Shown here in pieces: positions 49,201-56,600 of a DNA stretch of 64,000 nucleotides. Within the stretch, counting starts at the first letter, position 1. Each line of letters opens with the position of its first letter. The position numbers and the translations under genes are program-made. The stretch is from Physcocola sp002396385 (GTDB lineage: Bacteria > Bacteroidota > Bacteroidia > Bacteroidales > Paludibacteraceae). The stretch covers positions 62,001 to 126,000 of the forward strand of contig CAMNDM010000002.1 of NCBI GenBank assembly GCA_946535435.1. Direction: 5' to 3'. Under the pieces are notes generated by a model. That model searched no databases, was not told the DNA's origin, and worked only from the letters and a program-made list of their open reading frames with translations.

Positions 49201-50979
49201 CAGCAACTCGATGGATGTATGACCGATGCCCAAGAAGTTCCGGTTGAGATACAGCCGGCTATTACTGAACTGCCTGGTACTTCTGATACGGCTTATTGTT
49301 TGAATGAGGCGACTGTTCCTCTATTGGCTAAGGTCGACAATCCGCTCTACGATGTGGTTTGGACCAATGCCGATGGCGATACGCTGCCTCTGGGCTATAA
49401 ACCTTCTTCTTCTGAGGCGGGAATCCAACTCTTCCAGGCGCGTCTGCATTATCGTGCCTGCTATGGTAAGCCTGTGCCTGAACGCGTGACGGTATCGCTC
49501 CCTTATGGAGAGAAACCTGATGTTGACCCTTCGGTTATCTTCTGCCAGAATACGGGCGACTACACACTTCAGGCTAACTCTATTCCTAGTGGAGCACGCC
49601 TTAATTGGTATACCACTATTGGAGGGGTGCGCTACGATTCGATTGTTGTTCCAACTGCTGAGGGACAGGTTCAGTGGACTTCTAACAGTTATTATGTGAC
49701 TCAGTCGGTAATCGATGGCTGTGAAAGCGATCCGGTTGAGGTCGTTGTTGACATTAAGCCTTCTTCCGAGAATAAGGTGATGGCTGTCGATACCTGTGTG
49801 AATATCCCTGTCAAGATTTCTAGCGTGTTTAACCGCAATGGTGTTACCGATGTGCTTGATACGCTGTGGCGTCTCGATGGCGGTGTGAAAGACCGTGTTG
49901 AGAATACGGCTAACATCGGCTTTACTGGCACCTATTATGCTGCTACGCATAACGAATGGGGCTGTAAGGCGCTTCAGACTGTAAATGTCCGAATGTTGCA
50001 GGTTGAAGATTTCACTTATTCGACGATTAAGACGATGTACTGTTTCGACGATACGGTCAGCTTGGCTGCTGCTTCTTCGAACTCGACTTTCGAATGGTAT
50101 AACCCTGTTAATGGCGAGAATTCTTTCTCCGACAGTTATACGTTCCGCCTGCAGGGCCCTCAACAGATTCAGCTTGTGGCTAGGGTAATGAGTATGCCGG
50201 CTTGTACCCAAACTATCAATTACGAGTTCAACACTCATCCGTTCATCGAACCTGTGGTTGATGGTAAAACGCAGATTTGTGTGGGCAGTCAGGTTCAGTT
50301 GTCTACCTCTAACGTGTTTAATGCCGAGTGGGCGGTGTTCGATTCTGTCGCTTCTGGCGATAACTTCGCTTTCTATCCTGACCAGTCGTGTCTGGTTAAG
50401 TTGTCGGGTGTTGATAAGAACAATTGCCCTGTCAGCAAAAACTTTGAAATTAGTGCTGCCAAAGTGCCTAATCCGGTTCTTGAAGTCGTCCCTAGCATTC
50501 ATTCGCAATTCTACCACCTGAATCGAGACACTTTCGATGTGAAGTTGAATGTGCTGCTTGAAGATAATTACGATGAGGGCTTGACTTACTATTGGAATTT
50601 TGGAGACGGTGACGAGGGTGTTGGTAGTATGAGTGAATACCATGAGTACGACTCGGCCCGTGTGCGTCTGACTAAACCGATTCCGGTCTCTATTCTGGTT
50701 TCACACGAATATGGTTGCTCTGGTAAGGCGGTTAAACTGTTGTTGGTCGACCCTGACTTCTATGTTCCGAATACCATGGCGGCTGGTGAGACCTTTATGC
50801 CAAGTTACGAGTTGCAGATTTTCGACCGTATCGGGAACCTCATCTATGAGGGTGTGGGCTGGCAAGGTCAGAAGAACAATGGCGATGAAGCCTTTGCCGA
50901 CACTTATTTCTATGCTATCAACTATTATGTCGATGGCGATAAGAAGGTGAAGACTGGTTATATTACGTTGGTTAGATAA
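37234..50979 (+). CDS. Giant Cys-rich Ig-like repeat protein with type IX secretion type B C-terminus
   Basis: A 4581-residue secreted protein, probably a cell-surface adhesin or matrix filament. Residues 1-36 form a signal peptide (LLILSCFYLLSGLKFSAVA). The first about 650 residues are an N-terminal region ending in a Gly run (about 645-660). Then come dozens of about 80-100-residue beta modules with the pattern FCQ or LCQ near the start, YxW in the middle and GC near the end, in keeping with Ig-like folds with disulfides. Residues about 2406-3681 are three about 425-residue tandem repeats. A PKD-like domain (YYWNFGDGDEGVG, about 4450) precedes the C-terminal domain (YELQIFDRIGNLIYEGVGW, then TGYITLVR), the type B (CHU_C/gliding-type) sorting domain of type IX secretion. 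PorP/SprF starts 5 bp later. Confidence 0.92.
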   Translation: MRFFDVYLKKGVVSSRLLILSCFYLLSGLKFSAVADDIDTHNVDPVYSKMINGTCLVVGNANTRLSTGKVDYGDIANVADEKKALEYVLADGLKNTVSVDGGGSVKIYNSSFANFCIPKDLPCGDVNIELGQLNWGGRVASDKTSLLSERTTVYIKIGDSPVYKVDADEYAFTAEKDYYSCHADISKYIKKHLSAIAGQPVSIYVGNIAASLDVINEASGTSNVESPTASGWSLDLVYSSPSLPRRNIAVYNYDKLQISNTVGNVEPALNPQFKFAWSGAGDGEAFDYSMCDTITLIYSAFGGMKKIDDDALFFGTGGAVFDLYDDLFKITYLNDKNQKMTVNHFSSSIDYEYDTDGCNVGKSWQYSPGYDLHAITIDPGEPGKFKKLARGADAFSLYIKPANEHHFVTNVAIVTGAPETPQAQIYTRTPESVEPGTVYKTDINFAVGENKEGMANLVITVPISEYIDSITSIETKCLSDIVKKSNSSSYYSVCVKPGEESGTGVFTEYCYPFSEFCNGAINKNQRPELFTAINKYLIAVDEHNDKNRFVDPADFRSARLVFTFKNVVVPKEVKKTDVWNMTFNLKTKKEGDPVYFQTTYVNKRPSIAPEAELSLTTQESGEHSMFGNTLEDPNYWDNYRCMLNGGGGDGYGSGGGGGCVTLDGSQKSEKGVFVRQDSIRKPQVIVSTNSVCRPVPDSISFTICSPTVISINDLNYQLVSKKDFDIDSIARIDSCIWEERKRDSLIAFAQRHGVNKSRLEKLLSDVSGTTLDFAATAVQSYGCDNGEAAPQSYIDSVELILNAKIRPSRLFALYGAADTTKKYLSSASYVVSPPNYNVTYTVDGDTTLYLYYQSPWVDGNGDSCSKFIPVHFHKRQVPAPEVTYDSEILSNQDTVYLCLEGNLAPFSITKDRGEYDLYASLSKVEGSTLADLTDFRDVMLYNGFSKVYDWNATNSEKGAFSSAEPGLYRFAVRQQTLNCKSDSVVFFVSVADMKIENGPVIDDSQTDFCQALSTTDSITLKVNKTEDQKDYTVKWYNTRTTQAKAEFIGYGDEIKVRQDSAETFRYGATFYNNKCESDTSIITINVHPLPDTISPDTIPVCQRYHMTAADVLDVLKMKNGTTGLSSDKLMFYHYINQEGSTVDENVWTSINQDSVSLEKLLAGFDFESTCQENGARFLNFAVRAVSDKGCPGPGSLITIKINCFEETQPQFGFPGDSILYCMGSKGSADFDNFLSPDEKSKFAKHKWYWFDAAQDNHYKYFFGNTYYTTGENSAPVVDPSFVHSDLITVVRVDSNNCISLHDTFKVVVDTSINTYPIIADSVIPVADKRFTLTYCKGDYDQPAITIPAVGFPSADYRVEWYEKDDMNTTCNGIDSSGVVMQPSMVAGLEKADTTYYCVRQSTQMGCTGPWLTVQVVVYPDVSDQPTIGQIPEFCQGAIPVPATVNAVNPDPDAYIMTYYRVDTTHVDGAVVKDTVTVPNIVPNTENEGVTTYYASLRDKKTKCQSPLFEIPVRVNHKPGSVAYTGDPVVLYCADGSDVDLAKDLPAKVNANDYDTHLMWLPSNIISTANNAKVTVGIYQRDSVTGCLGDTTSLEVRVEKTFRYTPWGDRSFCWGETINVCDSINKRIRPINHYIDSTSIGYEVRRMVGKTAAKDALSCDVLAALGSKADRHKSDTTSYQITVLDSVSGCVAYDTVTIIFRGLPNAEPDKVGEYCEAFPTKLPTPDNNDYTYKWLRENGSESAETVTLDASEVFSLVEFDEFLCSDTFKVQVNVHSKPQAPSVSDLKLCQNGNEVVLPIVVTPDAEYSAENLQIQYFNHLGDSIPNKISTDTIAISGLKRVLTFKARQTDLLYGCYNEAEFKVELAKGLVLNAPDMKAVCQPDTVDLAKHVKTYLSENLESVNLPNLGGASFEYGRLMGGVVSGLTEAEAAELVYVEGRDSVTYIYTVTDASNTCSASDTLFVVINKQPATPLVEKGADTLFFCAGNEPFVIGAENRNAASVNSAIFWNGVSDVVPTDSVTVDIDVTEKSYSAYSRNLNTGCISVSDTVAVVVAKAIKVSPIAKNDTLELCAGEVFDVAAAATASFVFDEKRLSDISILASVNGVSTPLMGLSAVTSTTQDTIDYSFSAADALTGCEASNRLVLIYHKKPEVHIEAPDVVCQRSDVKLQAVGEDRAVSYAWYVADNKVVASTAAELVFQKAVEPVTFKLVETLNGTLCADSVSFNLDVVGTPNAFTDSSFVFCQQNAEELIRFARPTSDEVYRVEWSEDQTAVLSADASLPVDLSADTAYVLYARQLDEAKGLVCPSDWAKATVKVNKHIDVSLPDTFMCHPFEFNLALFAKNKKVESELGFQLAVDRVFQVAGMGAMQAVADSSAVVEGGKYQINYLDKNGCPSSAVTKLEFIDKPSTPVVDVVDPILLCQGADTFITVNKIAGNFLYHWLPVGGNDTITADTLQISAGLPTSASLQVWRQDAKYGCESDKVEFKYSVIEAIATNNIDVQHLCEGEALDLDSLGRLAFTFSDELEYAYYKPDGSPMLMTNAVGDEGTYTVTARSASSGCVAKNKLTIDVHDNPVLAYKGDTVLCENDTFNLVAFTKEDMPDPVYKWTVGANAVTDSRLSFVATVETPHQVLEQTAVLEGTYVISNSKKCVTERNVALKTNPAPDPLLSDTVELCQNTGVVNLPVPYEQGAYDLKIIRGSDTIPEISINTDVVASYAYNILQVNRLTRCKSPMVPVYANVHVAISLDLDDAVYVCEPETYDLLTAAADKALANNAYVQEMKQLSIVSVVSAGSEVDNAGKLDKSGTYVVTVADQYNCQAHDQIAVNFVAKPSTPVVDAASPILLCQGADTFITVKPVVGNYVYHWLPKGTIDTVTTDSFVVVAKYASASDQLINVWRQDADHGCESEKAEVSYRVVDSITTNLIDVQHLCEGETLDLDSLGRLAFNFNDDLTYAYSKADGSPMLMTNAVGSEGSYIVTANNSTSGCSAKAVLTIDVHDNPVLAYKGDTVLCENDTFNLVAFTKDDMPDPVYKWTVGENAVTDGRLTFVAAVQTPHQPLEQTAVLEGTYVITNSKKCVTERNVALKTNPAPDPLLSDTVELCQNTGVVKLPVPYEQGTYDLKIIYGTDTVPEISINTADVANYAYNILQVTRLTKCKSPMVPVYANVHSAISLDLADEVYVCEPETYNLLSVATDSAHSNNGAIAEVKQLAILSVVSAGTEINNADNLDQSGTYVVTIADQYNCQAHDQIAVNFVAKPSIPEVDAASPILLCQGADTFITVKPVVGNYVYHWLPKGTIDTVTTDSYAVIAKFASASDQLINVWRQDADHGCESEKAEFSYRVVDSITTNLIDVQHLCEGETLDLDSLGRLAFNFNDDLTYAFSKSDGSPMLLTNAIGAEGSYIVTANNAASGCSAKNVLTIDVHENPVLLCKGDTVLCESDTFNLVAFTNEEMPDPVYKWTVDDKSVTDSRLSFLAAVQTPHQALEQTAVLEGTYVITNTKKCVTVRDVALKTNPAPDPLLSDTADLCQNTGEVTLPVTYDQAVYDLNIKLAGDSVPSIVVNTDDVENYVYTILQKNRLTKCKSAEVLFYVNVHPAISLKLPEIPAICQPAVVDFATVVNKATAESNKSVPENKKINTVAYYFNGVEFEDASALDQSGEYRAVIEDQYGCQASDQVYVSVGLQPEMVKADTGFCQSTGDRLLAGNGTSSNYALQWLALATAYPDSVYSDSLMVSTVASGEYSYLMRQVDRTTGCPSEVAPVTVTIYPALSVSLRDTMLCYGETFDFVGYAASQVKGGTNPVLNSYARTVAVSPLSYEAVAQRGDFYAVYTDDHACTISDTMTVDFAPEIKVSISSNGPVCEGDTLHLEATGADFYAWNNMGATSGSFDIVTSEDGSFTVPLKAGIRVDKLTCELDSVIDYVVKVVPDLIPVADTAVVYCQGTVVEPLMLTPSLDGAKVLWYSPADNYASAAQNGTLVPSSQNAGTSVYRFRQQLDGCMTDAQEVPVEIQPAITELPGTSDTAYCLNEATVPLLAKVDNPLYDVVWTNADGDTLPLGYKPSSSEAGIQLFQARLHYRACYGKPVPERVTVSLPYGEKPDVDPSVIFCQNTGDYTLQANSIPSGARLNWYTTIGGVRYDSIVVPTAEGQVQWTSNSYYVTQSVIDGCESDPVEVVVDIKPSSENKVMAVDTCVNIPVKISSVFNRNGVTDVLDTLWRLDGGVKDRVENTANIGFTGTYYAATHNEWGCKALQTVNVRMLQVEDFTYSTIKTMYCFDDTVSLAAASSNSTFEWYNPVNGENSFSDSYTFRLQGPQQIQLVARVMSMPACTQTINYEFNTHPFIEPVVDGKTQICVGSQVQLSTSNVFNAEWAVFDSVASGDNFAFYPDQSCLVKLSGVDKNNCPVSKNFEISAAKVPNPVLEVVPSIHSQFYHLNRDTFDVKLNVLLEDNYDEGLTYYWNFGDGDEGVGSMSEYHEYDSARVRLTKPIPVSILVSHEYGCSGKAVKLLLVDPDFYVPNTMAAGETFMPSYELQIFDRIGNLIYEGVGWQGQKNNGDEAFADTYFYAINYYVDGDKKVKTGYITLVR
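39166..39210 (+). repeat. Glycine-run coding segment in the giant protein
   Basis: Codes for NGGGGDGYGSGGGGGC, a flexible joint between the N-terminal region and the Ig-like modules. Confidence 0.85.
44449..45720 (+). repeat. Large coding tandem repeat, unit 1 (1272 bp)
   Basis: First of three about 425-residue units in the giant protein. Each unit starts with KPST-P-V-D and D-P/S-P-I-L-L-C-Q-G-A-D-T-F and contains five Ig-like modules. The unit has some blocks almost identical in DNA to units 2 and 3. Confidence 0.9.
45721..46998 (+). repeat. Large coding tandem repeat, unit 2 (1278 bp)
   Basis: Second of the three tandem units. Near 46205-46275 it shares a run of about 70 identical bases with unit 1, and at about 45738-45800 a run of about 60 identical bases with unit 3. 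Confidence 0.9.
46999..48276 (+). repeat. Large coding tandem repeat, unit 3 (1278 bp)
   Basis: Third tandem unit. Its first two thirds are very close to unit 2; the last third (from about 47800) has diverged and grades into the following single modules. Confidence 0.88.
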
Positions 50980-50984
50980 AAATT

Positions 50985-51971
50985 ATGGGTAAGATACATA
51001 ACGGCAAACTTTTTTTCAAGTGCTTATTGCTGACTGCCTTGGTTGGGTGTGCTTCGCTTACTGCCAATGCACAGGAAGATGTCTTGTTCACCAACAAGCA
51101 GTTGCGGCAGAATTATTTGAATCCGGCCTACATCCCGGAAATTATGTACGCTACTGTTAATTTGGGCGGACGTTTCCAATGGCGGGGCGTTGAGGGTGCA
51201 CCTAAAACTTATTTCGTTGGGGCTAAATACTTCTTTATGGGGGCTCATTCCCAAATTTCTCTTTCTATGCTTTCCGATGAAATTGGTTATCAGTATACCC
51301 GTAACCCTAAGTTCGGTTTTGCTTTCCTTATCCCTATTGGAGACGATAGTTATGTCAATCTTGGTGTAGGGGCTGGACTGATGAACCGTGATTACGATGC
51401 CAGCAAGATTAAACCAAACAATACAAAAAATCTTGTCGATGAGTCTAAATTTATGCAGGGTACGGTGCCCGATGCTGAAGTGGGGGCTGAACTCCTGTTG
51501 CAAAACTTTGAACTCGGTGTGGCGGCTAACCATTTGTTGAAGGGTACGCTTGATATGCCTTTGTATCGTTTGTATTCCGGATATCTTAACTATTATTTCC
51601 AGACTAAGGAATGGTGGAGGCTTTCTCCTTCTTATTCTGTCTATAATTACCGCGACCGCTGGAAACACCAAATCGGACTTACTTACTATTATCTCTTCGA
51701 CTACGAATGGAATCCTTCCGATTTGTTTTATGTGGGTGCTGCTTTCCGCTATAAATACGAAGGCTCTCTTTTGGCTGGTGTAAGTTTGTTCGACTGGCTT
51801 TCGCTTTATTACAGTTACGACTTCTTCTTCGGTGCCCTTCGACACGACAGTTATGGAACTCACGAAATTGGACTTGAAATTAAAATTCCGCAGAAGTTCC
51901 AGGGGTGTCTTGCCAATTATGGCAAATCGAAAAAATATACACGCTATACAAAGTATTACCGTACGCGTTAA
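50985..51971 (+). CDS. PorP/SprF family type IX secretion system membrane protein
   Basis: A 328-residue outer-membrane beta-barrel of the PorP/SprF family. The signal peptide is LLLTALVGCASLTANA. The mature N-terminus (QEDVLFTNKQLRQNYLNPAY) carries the diagnostic pattern of the family (F-x-x-x-x-x-x-x-x-N-P-A-x). Strands such as FGFAFLIPIGDDSYVNLGVG and LFYVGAAFRYKYEGSLLAGV fill the rest, and a Lys/Tyr/Arg-rich tail ends the chain. Members often serve one specific type B substrate, attaching it to the surface; here it starts 5 bp after the giant type B protein gene, so this is the expected partner. The product is co-transcribed and probably co-regulated with it. Confidence 0.92.
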   Translation: MGKIHNGKLFFKCLLLTALVGCASLTANAQEDVLFTNKQLRQNYLNPAYIPEIMYATVNLGGRFQWRGVEGAPKTYFVGAKYFFMGAHSQISLSMLSDEIGYQYTRNPKFGFAFLIPIGDDSYVNLGVGAGLMNRDYDASKIKPNNTKNLVDESKFMQGTVPDAEVGAELLLQNFELGVAANHLLKGTLDMPLYRLYSGYLNYYFQTKEWWRLSPSYSVYNYRDRWKHQIGLTYYYLFDYEWNPSDLFYVGAAFRYKYEGSLLAGVSLFDWLSLYYSYDFFFGALRHDSYGTHEIGLEIKIPQKFQGCLANYGKSKKYTRYTKYYRTR

Positions 51972-51980
51972 TCTTTATCG

Positions 51981-52014
51981 AAGGGATGTGTCTTTCTTGA
52001 TGCATCCCTTCCTT
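51981..52014 (+). terminator. Terminator after porP/sprF-like gene
   Basis: Arms 51981-51988 and 52003-52010 form an 8-bp stem with a weak T tail. The 52020-52328 gap is AT-rich; it also holds an imperfect hairpin near 52287-52317 that may end the AraC-type gene on the other strand. Confidence 0.55.
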
Positions 52015-52328
52015 TTGGCAGCTTCACTTTGTATTGTATACGTATTTTATGAAGATATGAGTATTTATGCGTAAAGATGACAAAATATTCGTATTATAGC
52101 GTTTTTTGTACTTCTTTATTCGATTTTGTACTCTTTTTATGCTGTTTTTGGGAATGCCAATTTACTTTTTTTACCATTTTTTCGGTGTTTTTAGCCCATC
52201 TTTGCAGTAAGGTTAAGGCAATATAATTTGTCTTGCTTTTAAATGTATCGCAACTTAACCTTACTTCTCATATATTACTACAGTTTTAAAAGGGGGAAAG
52301 AGACATTCTTGTCTTACCCTCTTTTTTG

Positions 52329-53408
52329 TCATTGCCTTTTCCTCCATTCTGCGGCTGTTACCTGCTCGTAGTTACAGAAAACCTGGTCAAAGTATTTCCG
52401 GGTCGAGAATCCACAACTAATGGCTATATCTTCTATTCCTTTATTTGGGTTTTCCCGCATCATTTGTTTCGCATCTTCTATCCTTAACCCGTTTATCCAT
52501 TCTCTGAACGATTTCCCGATGTTGGTATTGATGTATCTTGATAGTGTGGTACGGTTGGTTCCTATTTCGCTGGCCAACTTTACAATTGTGATATCGCTAT
52601 CGTGGTATTTTTTCTCCTGAATCCACTTGTTGACAAGTGGAGCCAGTGTCCATTCTGCTATATTACTAAAATTAGGCGTTGCGGTGCTGTCGGGCGTTTT
52701 CTCGTCCTCGGTTTGTGTCTCTTCCACTATTTCGGCATAGTGACCGAAGTACGAGAAGTTGAAAACATAGTACGAAAATGTTATCCAAAACAGGAAACCG
52801 AAGAAAAGAAGGGCTTTTGTCGAAAAAATGGCGAATGGTACGAAAAGTAGGCATACAAACAACAATATGGAGGCGTTTCTCATCCAATGTATATATTCCT
52901 CTACTGGCGACCCGTAGTATTCGTCGATGTTACGAACCATTTTTTTGTATCCTATGTATATCTGCGAACTGTAGTAAAGTTGGATGCATAGGTAAAAAAC
53001 GCCACAAATATGGTTGGTCTCCCTTATGTATATGCCTTGCTTATAAAACAGACCGATTGTAAGGCACATTATCACTATAGCCGACATAGCCCCGCCTATG
53101 CAGATTTCTTTCTTCTTCAAACTGTTCTGTTGTTGAAGGTTCAGTGCTCCAAGTAGGAACAAGATGTTCCCCGGTACGTAGAAAAACAGGTTGCAGGTCG
53201 TTCCTAACGACTCGTTTTGTGCCCTGATGCTGAACATCATCTGTAACGCGTACTGTATTGCTATTATAAAGATGGAGCCTGTCAACATCCAGCGTGTTTG
53301 GTTGTATTTCTTGAAGCCTGTGCCTCTGTACGGACATAGTAGCAGTAACATGCCGAGCATGAGGGCTGTCATAAGCGACATTATCTGAATGGCATATAGT
53401 AGTTTCAT
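52329..53408 (-). CDS. AraC family regulator with N-terminal multi-pass membrane domain
   Basis: A 359-residue protein with seven or so hydrophobic helices in residues 1-235 and a C-terminal AraC-type DNA-binding domain (about 260-359). The latter has the first HTH in ITIVKLASEIGTNRTTLSRY and the second in GIEDIAISCGFSTRKYFDQVF, matching the family signature. This architecture (membrane sensor fused to AraC HTH) is common in Bacteroidota, where the membrane part probably senses an envelope or external cue; the signal is unknown. It is divergent from ileS and its promoter (-7 TAATTTTG) lies 41 bp upstream. The giant gene and porP/sprF-like gene are on the other side, tail to tail; regulation of them would be only a guess. 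Confidence 0.88.
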   Translation of the reverse strand: MKLLYAIQIMSLMTALMLGMLLLLCPYRGTGFKKYNQTRWMLTGSIFIIAIQYALQMMFSIRAQNESLGTTCNLFFYVPGNILFLLGALNLQQQNSLKKKEICIGGAMSAIVIMCLTIGLFYKQGIYIRETNHICGVFYLCIQLYYSSQIYIGYKKMVRNIDEYYGSPVEEYIHWMRNASILLFVCLLFVPFAIFSTKALLFFGFLFWITFSYYVFNFSYFGHYAEIVEETQTEDEKTPDSTATPNFSNIAEWTLAPLVNKWIQEKKYHDSDITIVKLASEIGTNRTTLSRYINTNIGKSFREWINGLRIEDAKQMMRENPNKGIEDIAISCGFSTRKYFDQVFCNYEQVTAAEWRKRQ

Positions 53409-53449
53409 TGCTGTTTACTCTTTTATATTGGCGTTGGCGCTTTTTTCTG

Positions 53450-53457
53450 CAAAATTA
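53450..53457 (-). promoter_or_regulatory. -7 element TAATTTTG for the AraC-type gene
   Basis: The minus strand reads TAATTTTG, 41 bp upstream of the start at 53408. Confidence 0.5.
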
Positions 53458-53569
53458 GCCTTTTTTGTGGCTATGTTCCGCTTTTCTTTCGTTTTTGTGT
53501 GACGTTTGTCCCTACACGGAACTCTTCTGCTGTTGTTGCGTTCTGTTTGTTCACTAAATCGGCCTTTTC

Positions 53570-53602
53570 GTTGGGATTACCTTCCTTTTTTCGTAAATTT
53601 GC
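53570..53602 (+). promoter_or_regulatory. Promoter of ileS
   Basis: GTTG (53570-53573) and TAAATTTG (53595-53602) are 21 bp apart, a good Bacteroidota promoter. The leader to the ATG at 53673 is about 65 bases; the ATG at 53499 is upstream of it and so is not used. Confidence 0.7.
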
Positions 53603-53672
53603 GTGCCTTTTTAGGCACTTTGCCCTTTGTAGGGCTTATGTTTTGAAAACAAATTATTTAGATATAATAGCA

Positions 53673-56600
53673 ATGGGTAAAAAATTTGCCGAATACGCTA
53701 AGTTCGACCTCTCACAAGTTAATAAGGAGGTGCTGAAAGTGTGGGACGATGCCGACATCTTCCACAAAAGTATTGCCCAGCACGAGGGCGATCCGTCTTA
53801 TGTCTTTTTCGAAGGACCGCCTTCTGCCAATGGTAAACCGGGCATTCACCACGTTCTTGCCCGTACCATTAAGGATATCTTCCTCCGCTACAAAACTATG
53901 CAGGGGTATTACGTTCGCCGTAAGGCGGGTTGGGATACTCACGGACTTCCTGTCGAATTGGGTGTCGAGAAGGAATTGGGTATTACGAAAGACGACATCG
54001 GCAAATCTATTTCCATTGAACAGTATAACGACAAATGCCGTTCTAATGTGATGATGTTCACGAACGAGTGGACCGACCTCACCCGTAAAATCGGCTATTG
54101 GGTAGACTTGGAACATCCGTACATTACCTACGATAACCGTTTCATCGAGTCGGAATGGTATTTGTTGAAGGAACTCTATAAACAGGGCTTCCTTTACAAG
54201 GGCTACACCATTCAACCTTATTCGCCTGCTGCTGGTACCGGTCTTAGCTCGCACGAACTGAACCAACCTGGCTGTTACCGCGATGTGAAGGATACTACGG
54301 TTACTGGTCAGTTCCTGGTAAAGGGCAATATACCTGCTGCGGTGAAGGCTGCTGAAAACTGGGGCGAGGTGTTCTTCTTGGCTTGGACGACCACTCCTTG
54401 GACGCTCTCTTCAAATACGGCCCTCTGCGTTGGTCCGAAAATCGACTACGTTATGGTGCAGTCTTACAACCCTTACACAGGCAAACCTGGCACTTTCATT
54501 CTGGCAGAAGCCCGTTTGTCTGCCTATTTCAACCCGGCTGGTGCCGATGCGCCTCTCGATGCCTACAACCAAGGCGACAAGGTGGTGCCTTTCCGCATCA
54601 TCGGCCAGTGCAAGGGTAGCGACTTGGTGGGTATGGAGTATGAGCAGCTGATGCCTTGGTTCAAAGTCAATGGCGACGCCTTCAAGGTTATCCCTGGCGA
54701 CTATGTGACTACGGAAGACGGTACCGGTATCGTCCACATCTCTCCTACCTATGGTGCCGACGATGCGCGCGTGGCTAAGGCTGCCGGCATTGCTCCGCTG
54801 CAGTTGGTTGACGCTAACGGCAACTTGCGCCCTACGGTTGACCTCGACGGTAAGTTCTACTTGTTGAAGGACCTCGACGCTGAATACGTTAAGAACAACT
54901 GTAATGTTGATGCTTATAAGGAATTTGAAGGCCGCTTCGTGAAGAATGCTTATGATGCGAACCTTACCGATAAGGATGCCAGCCTCGATGTTGACCTCTG
55001 TGTGATGCTTAAACAGCAGAATCGTGCGTTCAAGGTCGAGAAGCATGTGCACAACTATCCGCACTGCTGGCGTACCGACAAGCCTATCCTTTATTACCCA
55101 CTCGACAGCTGGTTCATCCGTTCTACCGCCGCTCGCGACGAGATGGTGGCGCTGAACAAGACCATTCTTTGGAAGCCTGAGTCTACTGGTACCGGCCGTT
55201 TCGGCAAGTGGCTCGAGAATTTGAACGACTGGAACCTCTCCCGTTCACGCTTCTGGGGTACTCCGCTTCCAATCTGGCGTACGGAAGACTGCCGCGAGGA
55301 AATCTGCATCGGCTCGGTTGAGGAATTGATGAACGAAATCGACAAGTCTATCAAGGCGGGCTTCATGACCGAGAACCCTTTCAAGAATTTCAAGGTGGGT
55401 GACTATTCTGAAGAGAATTACTCAACTAAGAATCTTGATCTGCACCGTCCTTATGTCGACAATATCATCTTGGTTTCTCCTTCTGGTAAGCCTATGAAGC
55501 GCGAAAGCGACCTGATTGACGTTTGGTTCGACTCGGGTTCTATGCCGTTCTCGCAGTTGCATTATCCGTTTGAGAACAAGGAGTTGGTCGACAACAATCT
55601 CTTCTATCCGGCTAACTTCATTTCTGAGGGTGTCGACCAGACCCGTGGCTGGTTCTACACGCTCCACGCCATTTCTACTATGATTAAGCACAGCGTGGCC
55701 TTCAAGGCGGTTATCTCTTGCGGTCTGGTGCTCGATAAGAACGGTAACAAGATGTCGAAGCGTCTTGGTAATGCTGTTGATCCGTTCGGACAGGTTGAGA
55801 AGTTCGGTGCCGACCCTGTTCGTTGGTATATGATTACCAACTCTAGCCCTTGGGACAACCTCAAGTACGATGAGGATGGTGTCGATGAAATCAAACGTAA
55901 ATTCTTTGGTACCCTATACAATACCTACTCGTTCTTCGCGCTCTATGCGAATGTTGACGGGTTCACTGGTAGCGAGGCGCAGGTTCCGGTTGAAAAACGT
56001 CCGGAAATCGACCGTTGGGTGCTCTCACTCCTCAACACGCTGGTGAAGGAGGTTTGTGCCGCTCTCGACGATTACGAGCCTACTAAGGCTGGCCGCGCTA
56101 TTTCTAAGTTCGTGCAAGACGACCTCTCGAACTGGTATGTGCGTTTGAACCGTAAACGTTTCTGGGGTGGTACTATGGACGAGGATAAGTTGGCTGCTTA
56201 CCAGACACTGTACACCTGCTTGCTCACTGTTGCCAAGCTGATGTCGCCAATCGCTCCGTTCTATGCCGATCGTCTTTATCTCGACCTTACTGCTGCGGCT
56301 CCGGTTTGCGAATCGGTTCACCTCGACAAGTTCCCTGTTGCCGACGAGTCGCTTATCGACAAGGCGCTCGAAGAGCGTCAGCGTATGGCTCAAGATATTT
56401 CTTCTATGGCGCTCTCGCTCCGTAAAAAGGAGAACATCAAGGTGCGCCAGCCGCTTAACCAGATTATGGTGCCTGTCCTCTCTGAACATGAACGTGAAAG
56501 CATCTTGGCGGTTGACGACCTCATCAAGAGCGAAATTAACGTGAAGAACATCAAGTTGGTCGACGATTCTGCTGGTATGCTGGTTAAACGTCTGAAACCA

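Noticed and set aside
49321..50643. Antisense 440-residue open frame inside the giant gene (others at 39508-40494 and 41929-42900)
   Set aside because: They exist because the codon usage of the giant gene rarely gives stops in the reverse frame; composition is Arg/Ile/His-rich and no start signals are seen.
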